Shown here: piece by piece, positions 1 to 8,513 of the stretch
How the letters are laid out: each line of letters begins with the position of its first letter
Position numbering within the stretch: position 1 is the first letter of the stretch
Source: Actinomycetota bacterium
Lineage (GTDB): Bacteria > Actinomycetota > Nitriliruptoria > Nitriliruptorales > JAHWKO01
DNA: 22,191 bases
Assembly: GCA_019347855.1 (NCBI GenBank)
Contig: JAHWKO010000030.1
Coordinates: 1 to 22,191 of the forward strand
Reading direction: 5' to 3'
Made by a program: the position numbers and the translations under genes
The notes under the pieces: model-generated
What the model saw: only the letters and a program-made list of their open reading frames with translations
Databases searched by the model: none
Told to the model about the DNA's origin: nothing

Positions 1-191
1 CGACCGGTTCGTCCGGCTCTCGTCGATCGTGGGCAGGGGCCCGTCGTCGCTCTGGGTCGGGCTCGGTGAGGGTGAGCCGGTCTCGGTCTCGCTGGGGGAG
101 GGACTGTCGGTGTCGCTGGGTGAGGGCGAGGAGGTCGCCGTCGCGGTCGCCGTGGCGGTGGGCGAGCCGTCGGCGTCGGGCTCGTCGTCCT
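1..191 (-). repeat. Low-complexity Ser/Thr/Pro-coding tail of the penicillin-binding protein
   Basis: Short tandem codon repeats encode an Ala-Thr run followed by SPSPSP-type repeats broken by acidic residues. It is a disordered extracellular tail, of the kind that actinobacterial class A PBPs often carry, possibly spanning the wall or O-glycosylated (inference). Replication slippage here would change its length between strains. Confidence 0.7.
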
Positions 192-2151
192 GCTCGTGGA
201 TCCGTTCGAGGGGTTCGAGCTCGGGTTCAGGGAACTCCTCGACGGGGACGCCCTTCAGCGCCTTGCCCATGTACTCGCCCCAGGTCTCGGCGGGGATCGA
301 CCCTCCCGTGACGTCATCCATGGGGGCGTTGTCCTCGCGCCCGATCCACACCGCCGTCGTGAGCTGCGGCACGTACCCGACGAACCACGCGTCGCGGAAC
401 TCCTGGGTGGTGCCGGTCTTACCGGCCGCGGGGCGGCCGATCTGTGCCGCGGTGCCGGTGCCCTCCTCGATGTTCTCCGCGAGGACGTCGGTCACGACCG
501 CGGCGGTGTTCGACGAGACCCCGCGACGTACCGCGTCGGGGCCGGCGCGGGGCGTCGGTGTCTCGCTGCCACCTTCCGCGCCAGCTGGTCCGGTGCCGTT
601 CGATATCAGCGTCTCTCCGGAGGTGCGAGCGGTGACGTGTTCGAGCACGTACGGGTCGCGGTAGGCGCCGTTCGCCGCCAGGGTCGAGTACGCCGAGGCC
701 ATCTCGTACGGCGTGACGCCCACGGTCCCCAGGGTCAGGCTCGGGACCTCGCGTAGCTTCTGGTCGATCCCCAGCCGGTGGGCGTACTCGATCACCTTGC
801 CGGTCCCCACGTCCTGCTGCATCTGCACGTAGACCGTGTTGATCGAGTTGGTGGTCGCGGTGCGGACATCGACCCGCCCGTACCCGCTTTGGCTGAAGTT
901 CGAGACCGTGTAGTCGGGGGCATCCTCGCGTTCGAGCGTGTACTCGGCGGGCGCGTCGTAGCGGCTCTGGGGCGACCAGCCCTCTCCGACGAACGCGGTG
1001 AGCGTCATGGGCTTGAACGCCGATCCCGGCTGCTGGGGCCCTTGGACCGCGACGTTGAACTGCTGCTTCCCGTAGTCGAGTCCACCGATGATCACCCGCA
1101 CGCCGCCGGTCCGCGGATCCATCGAGACGATCGACCCGATGTACGGCAGCTCCTCGAGACGGGTCCGCAACGTGTCGAGTGCGAGCTTCTGCAGTCCCGG
1201 GTCCAGTGCGGTGTGGACCTCGAGCCCGAGGAACGGGTCCCGTCCGTCGGGCAGCTCTCGAGCGAGGTGGTCACGGACGACGTCGAGGTAGTACGCGTTC
1301 GGTCCGACGTCGATCGGTGATGCCTCGAAGACCTTCGGCAGCGACGAGCCGATGATCTCGTCCGCGCGGTCCTCTGACACCCACCCCTGTTCGAGCATCC
1401 CGCGGATCGTGTAGTCGCGACGTTGTTTCGTGAGATCGGGGTTCTCGCTCGGCGCGAACCGCGAAGGGGCCGCGATCATCCCGGCGAGCATCGCCGCCTG
1501 TTCGACGCTCAGCTCGGCGGCCGGCTCGTGGAAGTAGGTCCGCGCCGCCGCGCTGATCCCCTGGGTCCCGCGTCCGAAGTGGACGGTGTTCAGGTAGAAC
1601 TCGAGGATCTGGTCCTTCGAGTACTCACGCTCGACCTTGTACGCGGTGACCACCTCGCGGAGCTTGCCGAGGTACGTGCGTGGAACCTCCCGGATCGCCA
1701 GCTCGACGTACTGCTGGCTGATGGTGGACCCGCCCTCGACGCGGTCGTCGGACAGGACGTTGTTCTTGAACGCCGCGGCGATCCGGGTGACCGAGAACCC
1801 CGGGTGGTCGTAGAACCCCCGATCCTCAGCCGCCAGCACCGCCTGCCATACGTGGTCGGGGAGATCACCGAGGTCGACGTTCTCGCGGACGGCGGCCGGG
1901 TCCAGCGTGGCGATCCGTTCGCCGTAAGCGTCGTACACGACGGTCGGCTCGGCGGCGCGCAGCTCGTCGGCCGGCGGGATGTCGGCCCCGCGGTAGTAGC
2001 CGTAGACGACCGTGGCCAGGACCGAAACCGCGAGCAGCCCAGCGATCACGAAGGCGAGGATCGGCCACCACCGGCGGTACCAGGACTCGTGACCCTCGGT
2101 GAAGGGCCACCAGCCCTGGTACCAAGCGTCGGCGGAGTGGGTAGGTGGCAT
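1..2151 (-). CDS. Class A penicillin-binding protein (transglycosylase/transpeptidase), C-terminus cut by window edge
   Basis: Bifunctional peptidoglycan synthase: polymerises lipid II glycan strands and cross-links the stem peptides outside the membrane. The frame is open for 717 codons from ATG 2151 to base 1 with no stop. A GGAGGAG lies directly before the ATG, so the spacing is short. Order seen: a cytoplasmic Trp-rich leader with two WYxxWWP copies (residues 10-16 and 24-30); one membrane helix (about 30-52); a GT51 domain with catalytic-type Glu109 in EDRGFYDHPG and GGSTISQQ at 140-147; then a transpeptidase domain with SAFK (Ser377, Lys380), SIN (436-438) and KTGT (578-581). All catalytic motifs are intact. 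After about residue 655 comes a Ser/Thr/Pro-rich low-complexity tail that is still open at the edge. No PASTA domain is visible. It diverges from the redoxin gene. Family assignment is very secure; which paralogue it is (ponA-like) is not. Confidence 0.96.
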   Translation of the reverse strand, partial: MPPTHSADAWYQGWWPFTEGHESWYRRWWPILAFVIAGLLAVSVLATVVYGYYRGADIPPADELRAAEPTVVYDAYGERIATLDPAAVRENVDLGDLPDHVWQAVLAAEDRGFYDHPGFSVTRIAAAFKNNVLSDDRVEGGSTISQQYVELAIREVPRTYLGKLREVVTAYKVEREYSKDQILEFYLNTVHFGRGTQGISAAARTYFHEPAAELSVEQAAMLAGMIAAPSRFAPSENPDLTKQRRDYTIRGMLEQGWVSEDRADEIIGSSLPKVFEASPIDVGPNAYYLDVVRDHLARELPDGRDPFLGLEVHTALDPGLQKLALDTLRTRLEELPYIGSIVSMDPRTGGVRVIIGGLDYGKQQFNVAVQGPQQPGSAFKPMTLTAFVGEGWSPQSRYDAPAEYTLEREDAPDYTVSNFSQSGYGRVDVRTATTNSINTVYVQMQQDVGTGKVIEYAHRLGIDQKLREVPSLTLGTVGVTPYEMASAYSTLAANGAYRDPYVLEHVTARTSGETLISNGTGPAGAEGGSETPTPRAGPDAVRRGVSSNTAAVVTDVLAENIEEGTGTAAQIGRPAAGKTGTTQEFRDAWFVGYVPQLTTAVWIGREDNAPMDDVTGGSIPAETWGEYMGKALKGVPVEEFPEPELEPLERIHEQDDEPDADGSPTATATATATSSPSPSDTDSPSPSETETGSPSPSPTQSDDGPLPTIDESRTNRS

Positions 2152-2245
2152 CTCCTCCAGGTGTACGGCTGACCGAACGCGGCCGCACCAGAACGGTGGG
2201 GACGTACGGACGGCGCGCTGGCGCGAGGGTGTCCGAACGGCCCCG

Positions 2246-2251
2246 TAGGGT
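2246..2251 (+). promoter_or_regulatory. Candidate -10 box of the redoxin/acyl-CoA dehydrogenase operon
   Basis: TAGGGT fits TAnnnT and would start transcription near 2258, leaving a 25-nt leader that contains the AGGA ribosome-binding site. No convincing -35 was found. Similar GTAGGGT boxes precede the genes starting at 4966 and 7914. Confidence 0.35.
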
Positions 2252-2282
2252 TCCCAGCGAGCCGACCAGGACAGGAACCGAC

Positions 2283-2864
2283 GTGGCCGCTACCTCGACC
2301 ATGCTCCCCTTGGGGACCCCTGCCCCCGACCTCGATCTGCCGGACCTCGACGGTCACACCATCGGCCGCGAGGACCTCGACGGCGACGCGCTGCTGGTGA
2401 TGTTCCTCTGCAACCACTGCCCGTACGTCCGTCACATCGAGGGCGAGCTGGGGGAGCTGGTGGCGGACTACCAGGCGCGGGGGCTCGACGCCGTCGCGGT
2501 CTGCAGCAACGACCCCGAGCAGTACCCGGACGACGATCGCGACGGCCTCCGGGAGCAGGTTCGACGGGCCGGGTTCACCTTCCCGTACCTGATCGACGAG
2601 GAGCAGCAGGTCGGTCGCGCCTACCGGGCCGCGTGCACGCCGGACTTCTTCCTGTTCGACGGCGAGCATCGGTTGGTGTGGCGAGGGCGGATGGACGCGT
2701 CCACGCCGGGCAACGACGTCCCGGTCACCGGTGAGGAGCTGCGCGCGGCCCTGGACGCCGTGCTCGCAGGCGAGCCCGCGCCCGAGGAGCAGCATCCGTC
2801 GATGGGCTGTTCGATCAAGTGGAAGCCCGGCACCCAGCCGGCCGGCGATCTCCCGATCGCATGA
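2283..2864 (+). CDS. Thioredoxin-like redoxin (AhpC/TSA-type) with CNHC active site
   Basis: Thioredoxin-fold protein, 193 aa, probably cytosolic since no signal peptide or helix is seen. It opens with the redoxin strand pattern (GTPAPDLDLPDLDG, residues 11-24), followed by FLCNHCPYVRHI with the redox pair Cys43 and Cys46. It ends in the SMGCSIKWKPG segment typical of a widespread family annotated simply as thioredoxin family protein. Resolving the extra Cys in GCSIKW is presumed but untested. GTG 2283 was chosen because AGGA lies 8-9 bases upstream; an ATG six codons later (2301) is possible, and the frame open further upstream would overlap the PBP gene. Its stop overlaps the ATG of the acyl-CoA dehydrogenase (ATGA), so the two are translationally coupled. 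The exact electron donor and substrate are unknown. Confidence 0.9.
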   Translation: MAATSTMLPLGTPAPDLDLPDLDGHTIGREDLDGDALLVMFLCNHCPYVRHIEGELGELVADYQARGLDAVAVCSNDPEQYPDDDRDGLREQVRRAGFTFPYLIDEEQQVGRAYRAACTPDFFLFDGEHRLVWRGRMDASTPGNDVPVTGEELRAALDAVLAGEPAPEEQHPSMGCSIKWKPGTQPAGDLPIA

Positions 2865-4024
2865 ACGACCTCTCGCCGCAGCAGCGGGAGCTCCAGGGGG
2901 AGGCGCGGCGGTTCGCGACCGAGCGGGTCCTACCGCTGGCGAACGAGCTCGACCGCAGGCAGGAAGAGATCCCCTGGGAGCTGCTCGACGAGATCGCGGA
3001 TCGTGGCTGGTTCGGGATCACGATCCCCGAGGAGCACGGGGGGCTCGGGTTGGGGATGCTCGAGTACTGCCTCGTCGTCGAGGAGCTGGCCCGCGCCTGG
3101 ATGAGCGTCGCGAGCGTCGTGGGACGGGGCAACGCCCACCTCGACGACGTCCTGCACTCCGACGCGGAACGCGCCGAGTACCTCCCGCGGATCGCCGCCG
3201 GGCGGTTCATCGGGGCGTTCGCCCTGTCCGAGGAGGAGGCCGGCTCGGACGTCTCGAACCTGCGCTGCGCCGCGACCGAGCTGCCGGACGGCGGATGGCG
3301 GATCGACGGCACCAAGAAGTGGTGCGGTCACGCGCGGCGAGCCGACTACATCCTGTTGTACGCCCGGACCGACGATCCCCCCGAGGACTCCCCCCATCTG
3401 GGCATCTCGGCGTTCCTGATCACGAAGGAACGCGATGCGTTCCCTGAGGGGCTGACGGGTGAGCCGGTCGACCGGATCGGGTACTACGGACTGACCACGT
3501 GGGCGCTCGAGTTCGACGGTCTGGAACTGCCGGGCGACGCGCTGATGGGGGAGCGGGGCGAGGCGTTCTACGGGATCATGCAGGGGCTCGACCGCAAGCG
3601 CGTCTACACGGCGGCGCGTGCGATCGGGCTGGCGCGGGGCGGCCTCGAGGACGCGGTCGCCTACGTCCAGGACCGGCGACAGTTCGACCAGCGGCTCGCC
3701 GACTTCCAGGCCCTGCGGTTCCGCCTCGCGGACATGTCCACCGAGATCGAGGCGGCTCGTTCGCTGACCCACCGGGTGGCGCGGGCTGTCGACCGAGGGG
3801 ACGAGGGACCCGAGGTCAGCCAGGCGGCGTCGCAGGCCAAGCTGTTCGCCAGCGAGATGGCCGAGCGCGTCACCAGTGAGGCCCTGCAGATGCACGGCGG
3901 GAACGGCTACCTGTACGACTTCCCCGTCCAGCGCTACTGGCGGGACGCCCGGCTGACCCGGATCTTCGAGGGGACGTCCGAGATCCAGCGACGGATCATC
4001 TCCGACCGCCTGCTGGACGACTGA
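2861..4024 (+). CDS. Acyl-CoA dehydrogenase family protein
   Basis: FAD-dependent acyl-CoA dehydrogenase, 387 aa, oxidising an acyl-CoA to the trans-2-enoyl-CoA and passing electrons to ETF. The three family domains are present in order: N-terminal helices (1-115), with the IPEEHGGLG motif near 55-63; the beta domain with FALSEEEAGSD (about 122-132), which lines the FAD; and the C-terminal helical bundle with QFDQRLADFQALRFRLADM and QMHGGNGY. IFEGTSEIQ places the catalytic base at Glu370, the position used by short/medium-chain members. The start is ATG 2861, overlapping the redoxin stop; upstream in-frame codons lie inside the redoxin gene. No beta-oxidation partner is adjacent, so chain length and pathway (fatty acid or branched amino acid) cannot be told. 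A large palindrome follows the stop. Confidence 0.95.
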   Translation: MNDLSPQQRELQGEARRFATERVLPLANELDRRQEEIPWELLDEIADRGWFGITIPEEHGGLGLGMLEYCLVVEELARAWMSVASVVGRGNAHLDDVLHSDAERAEYLPRIAAGRFIGAFALSEEEAGSDVSNLRCAATELPDGGWRIDGTKKWCGHARRADYILLYARTDDPPEDSPHLGISAFLITKERDAFPEGLTGEPVDRIGYYGLTTWALEFDGLELPGDALMGERGEAFYGIMQGLDRKRVYTAARAIGLARGGLEDAVAYVQDRRQFDQRLADFQALRFRLADMSTEIEAARSLTHRVARAVDRGDEGPEVSQAASQAKLFASEMAERVTSEALQMHGGNGYLYDFPVQRYWRDARLTRIFEGTSEIQRRIISDRLLDD

Positions 4025-4028
4025 CACA

Positions 4029-4074
4029 TCGACTGCCGCGAGGGTCCGGATATCCGGACCGTGGCGGCAGTCGA
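4029..4074. terminator. 46-bp near-perfect palindrome between convergent genes (bidirectional terminator)
   Basis: Arms 4029-4050 and 4053-4074 pair with only two mismatches: TCGACTGCCGC with GCGGCAGTCGA outside, and GGTCCGGA with TCCGGACC inside. It begins 5 bases after the acyl-CoA dehydrogenase stop and ends 7 bases before the stop of the opposite gene. There is no T-tract on either side, so it would be a U-less intrinsic terminator or a Rho/transcript-end barrier. Position and symmetry suit both strands. Confidence 0.8.
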
Positions 4075-4081
4075 CGAGGGA

Positions 4082-4966
4082 TCAGCGGTAGATCGCGGCG
4101 ACGCCGATGCGTGCCCCCGGACCCTCGAAGTCCAGCTCGCGCTTCTTCAGCGGCGAGTTCGTGAGGGTGGACAGCGTCGTAGCGACCTCGGCGACGTCGC
4201 GCTCACGCAACGCTTCGCGGGCGCCGTACGACAGCTTCGTTGCGAGCAACCCGCCCCCGTCGATCCGTTCCTTGGCGTCGACGATCTCCTCGATGATGCC
4301 GAGGACGGAGACCGGTCCGCTGGGCAGGTTGCGATCCTCGAGCCACAGGCACTCGTGATCGAGGACCAGCAGGTAGCCGCGGTCGCCGCCCGTCGCCGGG
4401 CTCAGACGCAGCACGAGCGCCGGTTCGGAGATCCGGACGTTGCGGCTGCGCACGTCCGGCCCGTGCCCGTCGGCGGCGTGCACCAGCAGGGGCGCGGACA
4501 GCTCGATCAACTCCACCGCGTCCGACGCAGGGAGCCGCGACAACGTCCCCGTGACGGTGACCGCCCGCCCCTCGGTGAGGTCGGACCCGGGCTCGCGGTC
4601 GAGGTCGTGGACGAGGTCGCTGCGCTGACGCAGCCCGACGACCACCTTGTTCAGCTTGCGCACCTCGGTGGGGCGCCGGTCGGGATCGTCACCCTCGAGG
4701 GCTTCGGACAGCCCACCGCTGAAGTCGCGGGTCTCGACGTGCCCCAAGAGATCGTCGAGGAGCAGCGGGTCGATGTAGACGGGACGTCGGATCACGTCCG
4801 TGCTCGCCCCCGTCTCGATGGGTTGGGGCCGACGCCGGCGCCGTCGCACGACCAACGCGACCGCCAGCGCGATCAACGCGAGCAGCACCACCGCCGCGGC
4901 TGCGGCGACGGCGTACTGCGCCGTGTCGCTGAGGTTCGGAAGGATCTGGTCCAGGAACGCCTGCAT
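4082..4966 (-). CDS. Membrane-anchored protein of unknown function (possibly DUF6414-like)
   Basis: A 294-aa protein. Residues 18-40 form one strong membrane helix, followed by six consecutive arginines (41-46), so by the positive-inside rule the large C-terminal part is cytoplasmic. That part starts with RRPVYIDPLLLDDLL (60-74), has a Gly/Leu-rich segment, several beta strands (for example the TVTGTLSRL region) and an amphipathic end near KKRELDFEGPGARIG. The VYID...L opening and overall layout recall DUF6414-type proteins, but this is from memory and weak. ATG 4966 is supported by GGGGGAG a few bases upstream; the frame is open further upstream without a better start. It converges with the acyl-CoA dehydrogenase and lies downstream of aceE with about 150 bases between. 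I do not recognise a function. Confidence 0.85.
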   Translation of the reverse strand: MQAFLDQILPNLSDTAQYAVAAAAAVVLLALIALAVALVVRRRRRRPQPIETGASTDVIRRPVYIDPLLLDDLLGHVETRDFSGGLSEALEGDDPDRRPTEVRKLNKVVVGLRQRSDLVHDLDREPGSDLTEGRAVTVTGTLSRLPASDAVELIELSAPLLVHAADGHGPDVRSRNVRISEPALVLRLSPATGGDRGYLLVLDHECLWLEDRNLPSGPVSVLGIIEEIVDAKERIDGGGLLATKLSYGAREALRERDVAEVATTLSTLTNSPLKKRELDFEGPGARIGVAAIYR

Positions 4967-4992
4967 GGGCTCCCCCTCGGAAGGACCTGTTG

Positions 4993-4998
4993 ACCCTA
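4993..4998 (-). promoter_or_regulatory. Candidate -10 box for the 294-aa membrane-anchored protein
   Basis: On the minus strand TAGGGT sits 26 bases before ATG 4966, leaving a leader of about 20 nt with the GGGGGAG ribosome-binding site. No clear -35. Confidence 0.35.
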
Positions 4999-5118
4999 CG
5001 TAGCACCGCGGTCCCCACCCCCGGCCGAAGGAACAACCGACGCTCCGTGGCCCAGGTGTCACGCTGCGCTAGCCAGCCCTCCGTACCTCGACCTGGGGTC
5101 CAAGGCTCGGGAGGGTGC

Positions 5119-7914
5119 TCAGGCGTCGGAGGCCCAGTGGGGCGGGGGGACGTCCGGGTGGTGGATCGGCTCGCGGTCGACGTCGTAGTCGAACCGGTCG
5201 ATCGCCTCCTGCACCGTCTCGCGCTTCACGTCGCCCTGCTGGGCGAGCATCGCGAGCGTGCAGATGATGACCGATTCGGCATCGACCCGGAAGTGTCGGC
5301 GCAGGGCGGGGCGCGTGTCGGACAGGCCGAACCCGTCGGTGCCGAGCACGCCGTACTCGCCGGGGATCCAGTCGGCCAGCTGCCCGGGCACCGCCTTCAT
5401 CCAGTCCGACACCGCCACGTACGGGCCCTCGACGCCCTCGAGGACCTGGGACACCCAGGGGATGCGAGGGTCCTCGCTGGGGTGACGCCGGTTCCACGAG
5501 TCGCAGGCGATCCCATCGCGGGCGAGCTCGTTCCATCCGGGACACGACCACACGTCCGCCGCGACGTCCCACTCGGCAGCCAGACGCTCCTGGGCCTCCA
5601 GGGCCCAGTGGATCGCGGTGCCCGAGGTCAGTATCTGCGCCCGGTGGCTTCGGTCCGCGCCGCCCTCGACCTCGGAGGCCTCCCGGTACCGGTACATGCC
5701 GCGGATGATGTGTTCGTCCTGCACGTGGTCGGGCATGGCCGGCTGCACGACCGGCTCGTTGTAGACGGTGAGGTAGAACATCACGTCGTCACCAGACTCG
5801 CCCGACCCTCCGTCGCCGTACATCCGCTCCATCGCGTGTTCGGTCAGCACCGAGATCTCGAACGCGAACGCCGGGTCGTAGCTGACGACCGCCGGGTTGG
5901 TCGCGCTGTAGAGGTGGCTGTTGCCGTCCTGGTGCTGCAGCCCCTCCCCCGCGAGCGTCGTCCGCCCGGCGGTTCCCCCGAGGAGGAAGCCGCGCGCCCG
6001 TGAATCGCCGGCGGCCCAGATCAGGTCCCCGACCCGCTGGAAGCCGAACATCGAGTAGAAGATGAAGAAGGGCACCATCGGCTCCGAGTGGGTGGCGTAG
6101 GACGTCCCCGCCGCCGTGAACATCGCCATGCATCCCGCCTCGGTGATCCCCTCGTGGAGGATCTGGCCGTCGACCGCCTCCTTGTAGGTGAGCAGCATCT
6201 CGCGGTCGACAGGCTCGTAGGTCTGCCCGTGGGGCGAGTAGATCTTGCGCTTCGGGAACAGCGAGTCCATCCCGAACGTACGGGCCTCGTCCGGGATGAT
6301 CGGGACGAACCGGTCGCCCCAGTACTCGTCGTCCATCAGGTCCTTGAGCAGCCGGACGAACGCCATCGTGGTGGCGACCTCCTGGTTGCCCGATCCCTGC
6401 TTCAGCTCCTCGTAGACGTCGTGGTCCGGCACGTCGCCGGACGAGTAGCTGACGATCCGTTTCGGGAGGAACCCGCCCAGGGCGCGGCGGCGCTCCATCA
6501 TGTACTGGTGCTCGACGGAGTCCTCGCCCGGGTGGATGTAGGGCGGCAGGTCCTCCTCCAGCCGATCGTCGGGGATGTCCAGGTACAGCCGGTCGCGGAA
6601 CGTCTTGAGCCCCTTGACCGACAGCTTCTTCATCTGGTGGGTCGCGTTGCGCGCCTCGAAGTCCGGCCCGAGCGTCCACCCCTTGATCGTCTGGGCGAGG
6701 ATGACCGTGGGTTGGCCGGTGTGCTCGGTGGCTGCGTCGAACGCCGCGTAGACCTTGCGGTAGTCGTGACCGCCCCGGGAGAGGGTCTCGAGCTCCTCAT
6801 CCGAGTGGTCCTCGACCATCTTGCGCAGGCGCGGATCGACCCCGAAGAAGTGCTCGCGGATGTAGGAGCCGTCCTCGACCGCGTAGGTCTGGAACTGCCC
6901 GTCGGGGGTCTCGTTCATGCGCTTGACCAGCACCCCGTCGGAGTCCTTCGCGAGCAGGGGGTCCCAGTCGCGTCCCCAGATCACCTTGATCACGTTCCAG
7001 CCGGCACCCTTGAACTCGGATTCGAGCTCCTGGATGATCTTGCCGTTCCCCCGGACCGGCCCGTCGAGCTGCTGCAGGTTGCAGTTGACGATGAAGATGA
7101 GGTTGTCCAGCTCCTCGCGGGCGGCGACGTGCAGCGCCCCGCGCGCCTCGGGCTCGCCGGTCTCCCCGTCCCCCACGAAGCACCAGACTCGGGAGTCCGA
7201 GGTGTCGCGCAGCCCTCGGTTCTGCAGGTAGCGGTTGAAGCGGGCCTGGTAGATCGCCTGGAGCGGGCCCAGCCCCATGGACACGGTCGGGAACTCCCAG
7301 AACTCGGGCATCAGCCGAGGATGCGGGTAACTGGACAGCCCGTTCGGGGTGGTCTCGCGGCGGAACCCGTCCAGCTGCTGCTCGGTCAGCCGTCCCTCGA
7401 GGTAGGCCCGGCCGTAGATGCCGGGCGAGGCGTGCCCCTGGATGTAGATCTGGTCCCCGGCCACGAACCCGGACCCGTCCTCGTCGCTGCGGAGGTCGCC
7501 CTTGCCACGGAAGAAGTGGTTGAAGCCGACCTCGAGCAGCGCTGCCGACGAGGCGTACGTAGCGATGTGCCCGCCGACGCCGTGCTTGAGGTTGGCCCGG
7601 TGGACCATGACCGCGGCGTTCCAGCGGATGTAGGCGCGGATGCGTCGCTCGAGGTGCTCATCACCGGGGAACCATGGTTCCCGTTCGGTGGGGATCGTGT
7701 TGACGTAGTCGGTCGAGATCAGCGAGGGGACGCCGACCTGCTCGTCGCGTGCCCGCTCGAGGAGCCGGAGGATCAGGTAGCGGGCGCGCGTGCGCCCCTT
7801 CTGGTCGATGACCGCGTCGAGCGACTGGAGCCACTCCTCGGTCTCCTGCGGGTCGACGTCCGGGATCTGGCTGGGCAGTCCGTCCGTGATCACCCGGCGG
7901 CGGTCGTTCGCCAT
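5119..7914 (-). CDS. aceE: Pyruvate dehydrogenase E1 component, homodimeric type
   Basis: Thiamine-diphosphate enzyme that decarboxylates pyruvate and acetylates the lipoyl domain of E2, feeding the TCA cycle. At 931 aa it matches the usual 880-930 aa of homodimeric AceE. Visible landmarks: [13 protein letters not shown] near 112-124; the [18 protein letters not shown] segment from about 159; the ThDP/Mg motif GDGE at 248-251, closing with [10 protein letters not shown] about 28 residues later; and the conserved [12 protein letters not shown] region. It ends in [14 protein letters not shown] and the acidic C-terminus. ATG 7914 was preferred over an in-frame GTG ten codons upstream because GGAAGG lies 8 bases before the ATG. 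The E2 and E3 genes are not in the window. A small acidic protein lies 66 bases upstream on the same strand. Identity is very secure. Confidence 0.98.
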   Translation of the reverse strand: MANDRRRVITDGLPSQIPDVDPQETEEWLQSLDAVIDQKGRTRARYLILRLLERARDEQVGVPSLISTDYVNTIPTEREPWFPGDEHLERRIRAYIRWNAAVMVHRANLKHGVGGHIATYASSAALLEVGFNHFFRGKGDLRSDEDGSGFVAGDQIYIQGHASPGIYGRAYLEGRLTEQQLDGFRRETTPNGLSSYPHPRLMPEFWEFPTVSMGLGPLQAIYQARFNRYLQNRGLRDTSDSRVWCFVGDGETGEPEARGALHVAAREELDNLIFIVNCNLQQLDGPVRGNGKIIQELESEFKGAGWNVIKVIWGRDWDPLLAKDSDGVLVKRMNETPDGQFQTYAVEDGSYIREHFFGVDPRLRKMVEDHSDEELETLSRGGHDYRKVYAAFDAATEHTGQPTVILAQTIKGWTLGPDFEARNATHQMKKLSVKGLKTFRDRLYLDIPDDRLEEDLPPYIHPGEDSVEHQYMMERRRALGGFLPKRIVSYSSGDVPDHDVYEELKQGSGNQEVATTMAFVRLLKDLMDDEYWGDRFVPIIPDEARTFGMDSLFPKRKIYSPHGQTYEPVDREMLLTYKEAVDGQILHEGITEAGCMAMFTAAGTSYATHSEPMVPFFIFYSMFGFQRVGDLIWAAGDSRARGFLLGGTAGRTTLAGEGLQHQDGNSHLYSATNPAVVSYDPAFAFEISVLTEHAMERMYGDGGSGESGDDVMFYLTVYNEPVVQPAMPDHVQDEHIIRGMYRYREASEVEGGADRSHRAQILTSGTAIHWALEAQERLAAEWDVAADVWSCPGWNELARDGIACDSWNRRHPSEDPRIPWVSQVLEGVEGPYVAVSDWMKAVPGQLADWIPGEYGVLGTDGFGLSDTRPALRRHFRVDAESVIICTLAMLAQQGDVKRETVQEAIDRFDYDVDREPIHHPDVPPPHWASDA

Positions 7915-7942
7915 CTCGAAGGCCTTCCGTCTCCCGGCCTCC

Positions 7943-7948
7943 ACCCTA
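7943..7948 (-). promoter_or_regulatory. Candidate internal -10 box for aceE
   Basis: On the minus strand TAGGGT (inside CGTAGGGTGG) would start an mRNA near 7936, 22 nt before ATG 7914. It would let aceE be transcribed apart from the small gene upstream. No -35 recognised. Confidence 0.3.
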
Positions 7949-7980
7949 CGACCGACCGGGCGGACCTGCCGCGGCGGCTG

Positions 7981-8214
7981 TCAGGCGCCGTCGCCGCTCT
8001 GACCGCCCTGCTCGTCGTCGTCCCAGTCGTCCTGCCAGGCCTCCTGCTCGTCCCAGTCGAACGGGCCCTCGGCGAGCCGTTGCGCGTGCGCCTCGGCCGC
8101 GGCTCGGGAGTCGAACCGGGCCACCGGCAGCTCGTCGTTGTCGGTGTCGACCACCGTGTAGCGCGGGTCGCCGGAGACCGGGTGCTCGCCCTCGCGGACC
8201 TGGAAACGTGCCAT
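7981..8214 (-). CDS. Small acidic protein of unknown function upstream of aceE
   Basis: A 77-aa protein. ATG 8214 has an excellent GAGGAGG five bases upstream, which decides the start over an in-frame ATG ten codons earlier. The N-terminal half looks like beta strands (MARFQVREG ... YTVVDTDND), followed by a predicted helix (SRAAAEAHAQRLAEG) and a strongly acidic, Trp-containing tail (FDWDEQEAWQDDWDDDE). No signal peptide or membrane segment. The pattern of a short strand pair and a helix with an Ala/His/Arg face resembles small stand-alone proteins seen widely in actinobacteria without assigned function. It could share a transcript with aceE, although a possible aceE -10 box lies between them. 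I do not recognise a named family. Confidence 0.82.
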   Translation of the reverse strand: MARFQVREGEHPVSGDPRYTVVDTDNDELPVARFDSRAAAEAHAQRLAEGPFDWDEQEAWQDDWDDDEQGGQSGDGA

Positions 8215-8240
8215 CGTGTCCTCCTCGTCACCTCGAGGAT

Positions 8241-8289
8241 GCACCAGCCCGCTGCGGTCAGCGGGTGCCCGTCCGGACGCCCCGGACGG
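8241..8289 (-). terminator. Two tandem hairpins after the DUF3096-type gene
   Basis: CCCGCTG (8248-8254) pairs with CAGCGGG (8259-8265) over a CGGT loop, with GCA/TGC outside. Immediately next to it CCGTCCGG (8269-8276) pairs perfectly with CCGGACGG (8282-8289). They lie between the stop of the DUF3096-type gene and the start of the 77-aa gene on the same strand, so they should terminate the first or attenuate read-through to aceE. No T-tract. Confidence 0.65.
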
Positions 8290-8304
8290 CGAGGTCCCGA
8301 TCGC

Positions 8305-8484
8305 TCACAGGGTGAGGTCGAAGATGTCGACCAGGCCGACCACGATCAGGTAGATCCCCACCACGTAGTTGAGGATCTTCGGGAACAGCAGCACCACGAT
8401 CCCGGCGACGAGCGCCAGGATCCCGGTCAGGGTCAGGTCGAACGTGGCGGTGCCCTCCTGGGCGAGTAGCAGCAGCAGGTCCAT
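8305..8484 (-). CDS. Small membrane protein, DUF3096-type
   Basis: A 59-aa hydrophobic protein. After MDLLLLLAQEG it has two closely spaced membrane helices: TLTGILALVAGIVVLLFP and NYVVGIYLIVVGLVDIF. The LVAGIVVLLFPKILNYVVGIYLI core is cited here only by its ends (residues about 24 to 46) and matches DUF3096 proteins, short integral membrane peptides of unknown role found across bacteria. ATG 8484 is supported by GGAG seven bases upstream. Divergent from tadA with 63 bases between, so the two share a control region. Tandem hairpins follow it. Assignment is good; function unknown. Confidence 0.85.
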   Translation of the reverse strand: MDLLLLLAQEGTATFDLTLTGILALVAGIVVLLFPKILNYVVGIYLIVVGLVDIFDLTL

Positions 8485-8513
8485 GGGCGGTCTCCGTTCG
8501 GCGTGGGTCCCGC

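Noticed and set aside
138..163. Possible microsatellite or CRISPR-like repeat
   Set aside because: Degenerate Ala/Thr codon repeat inside the penicillin-binding protein tail; no spacers.
5062..5118. Terminator after aceE
   Set aside because: Only a 6-bp CCCTCC/GGAGGG pairing over a long loop was seen, too weak to call.
6088..8469. Long open frame (793 codons) on the plus strand opposite aceE
   Set aside because: Third-position GC of aceE keeps the antisense frame open; composition is Val/Asp/Arg/Leu-rich without domains, while aceE is unmistakable.
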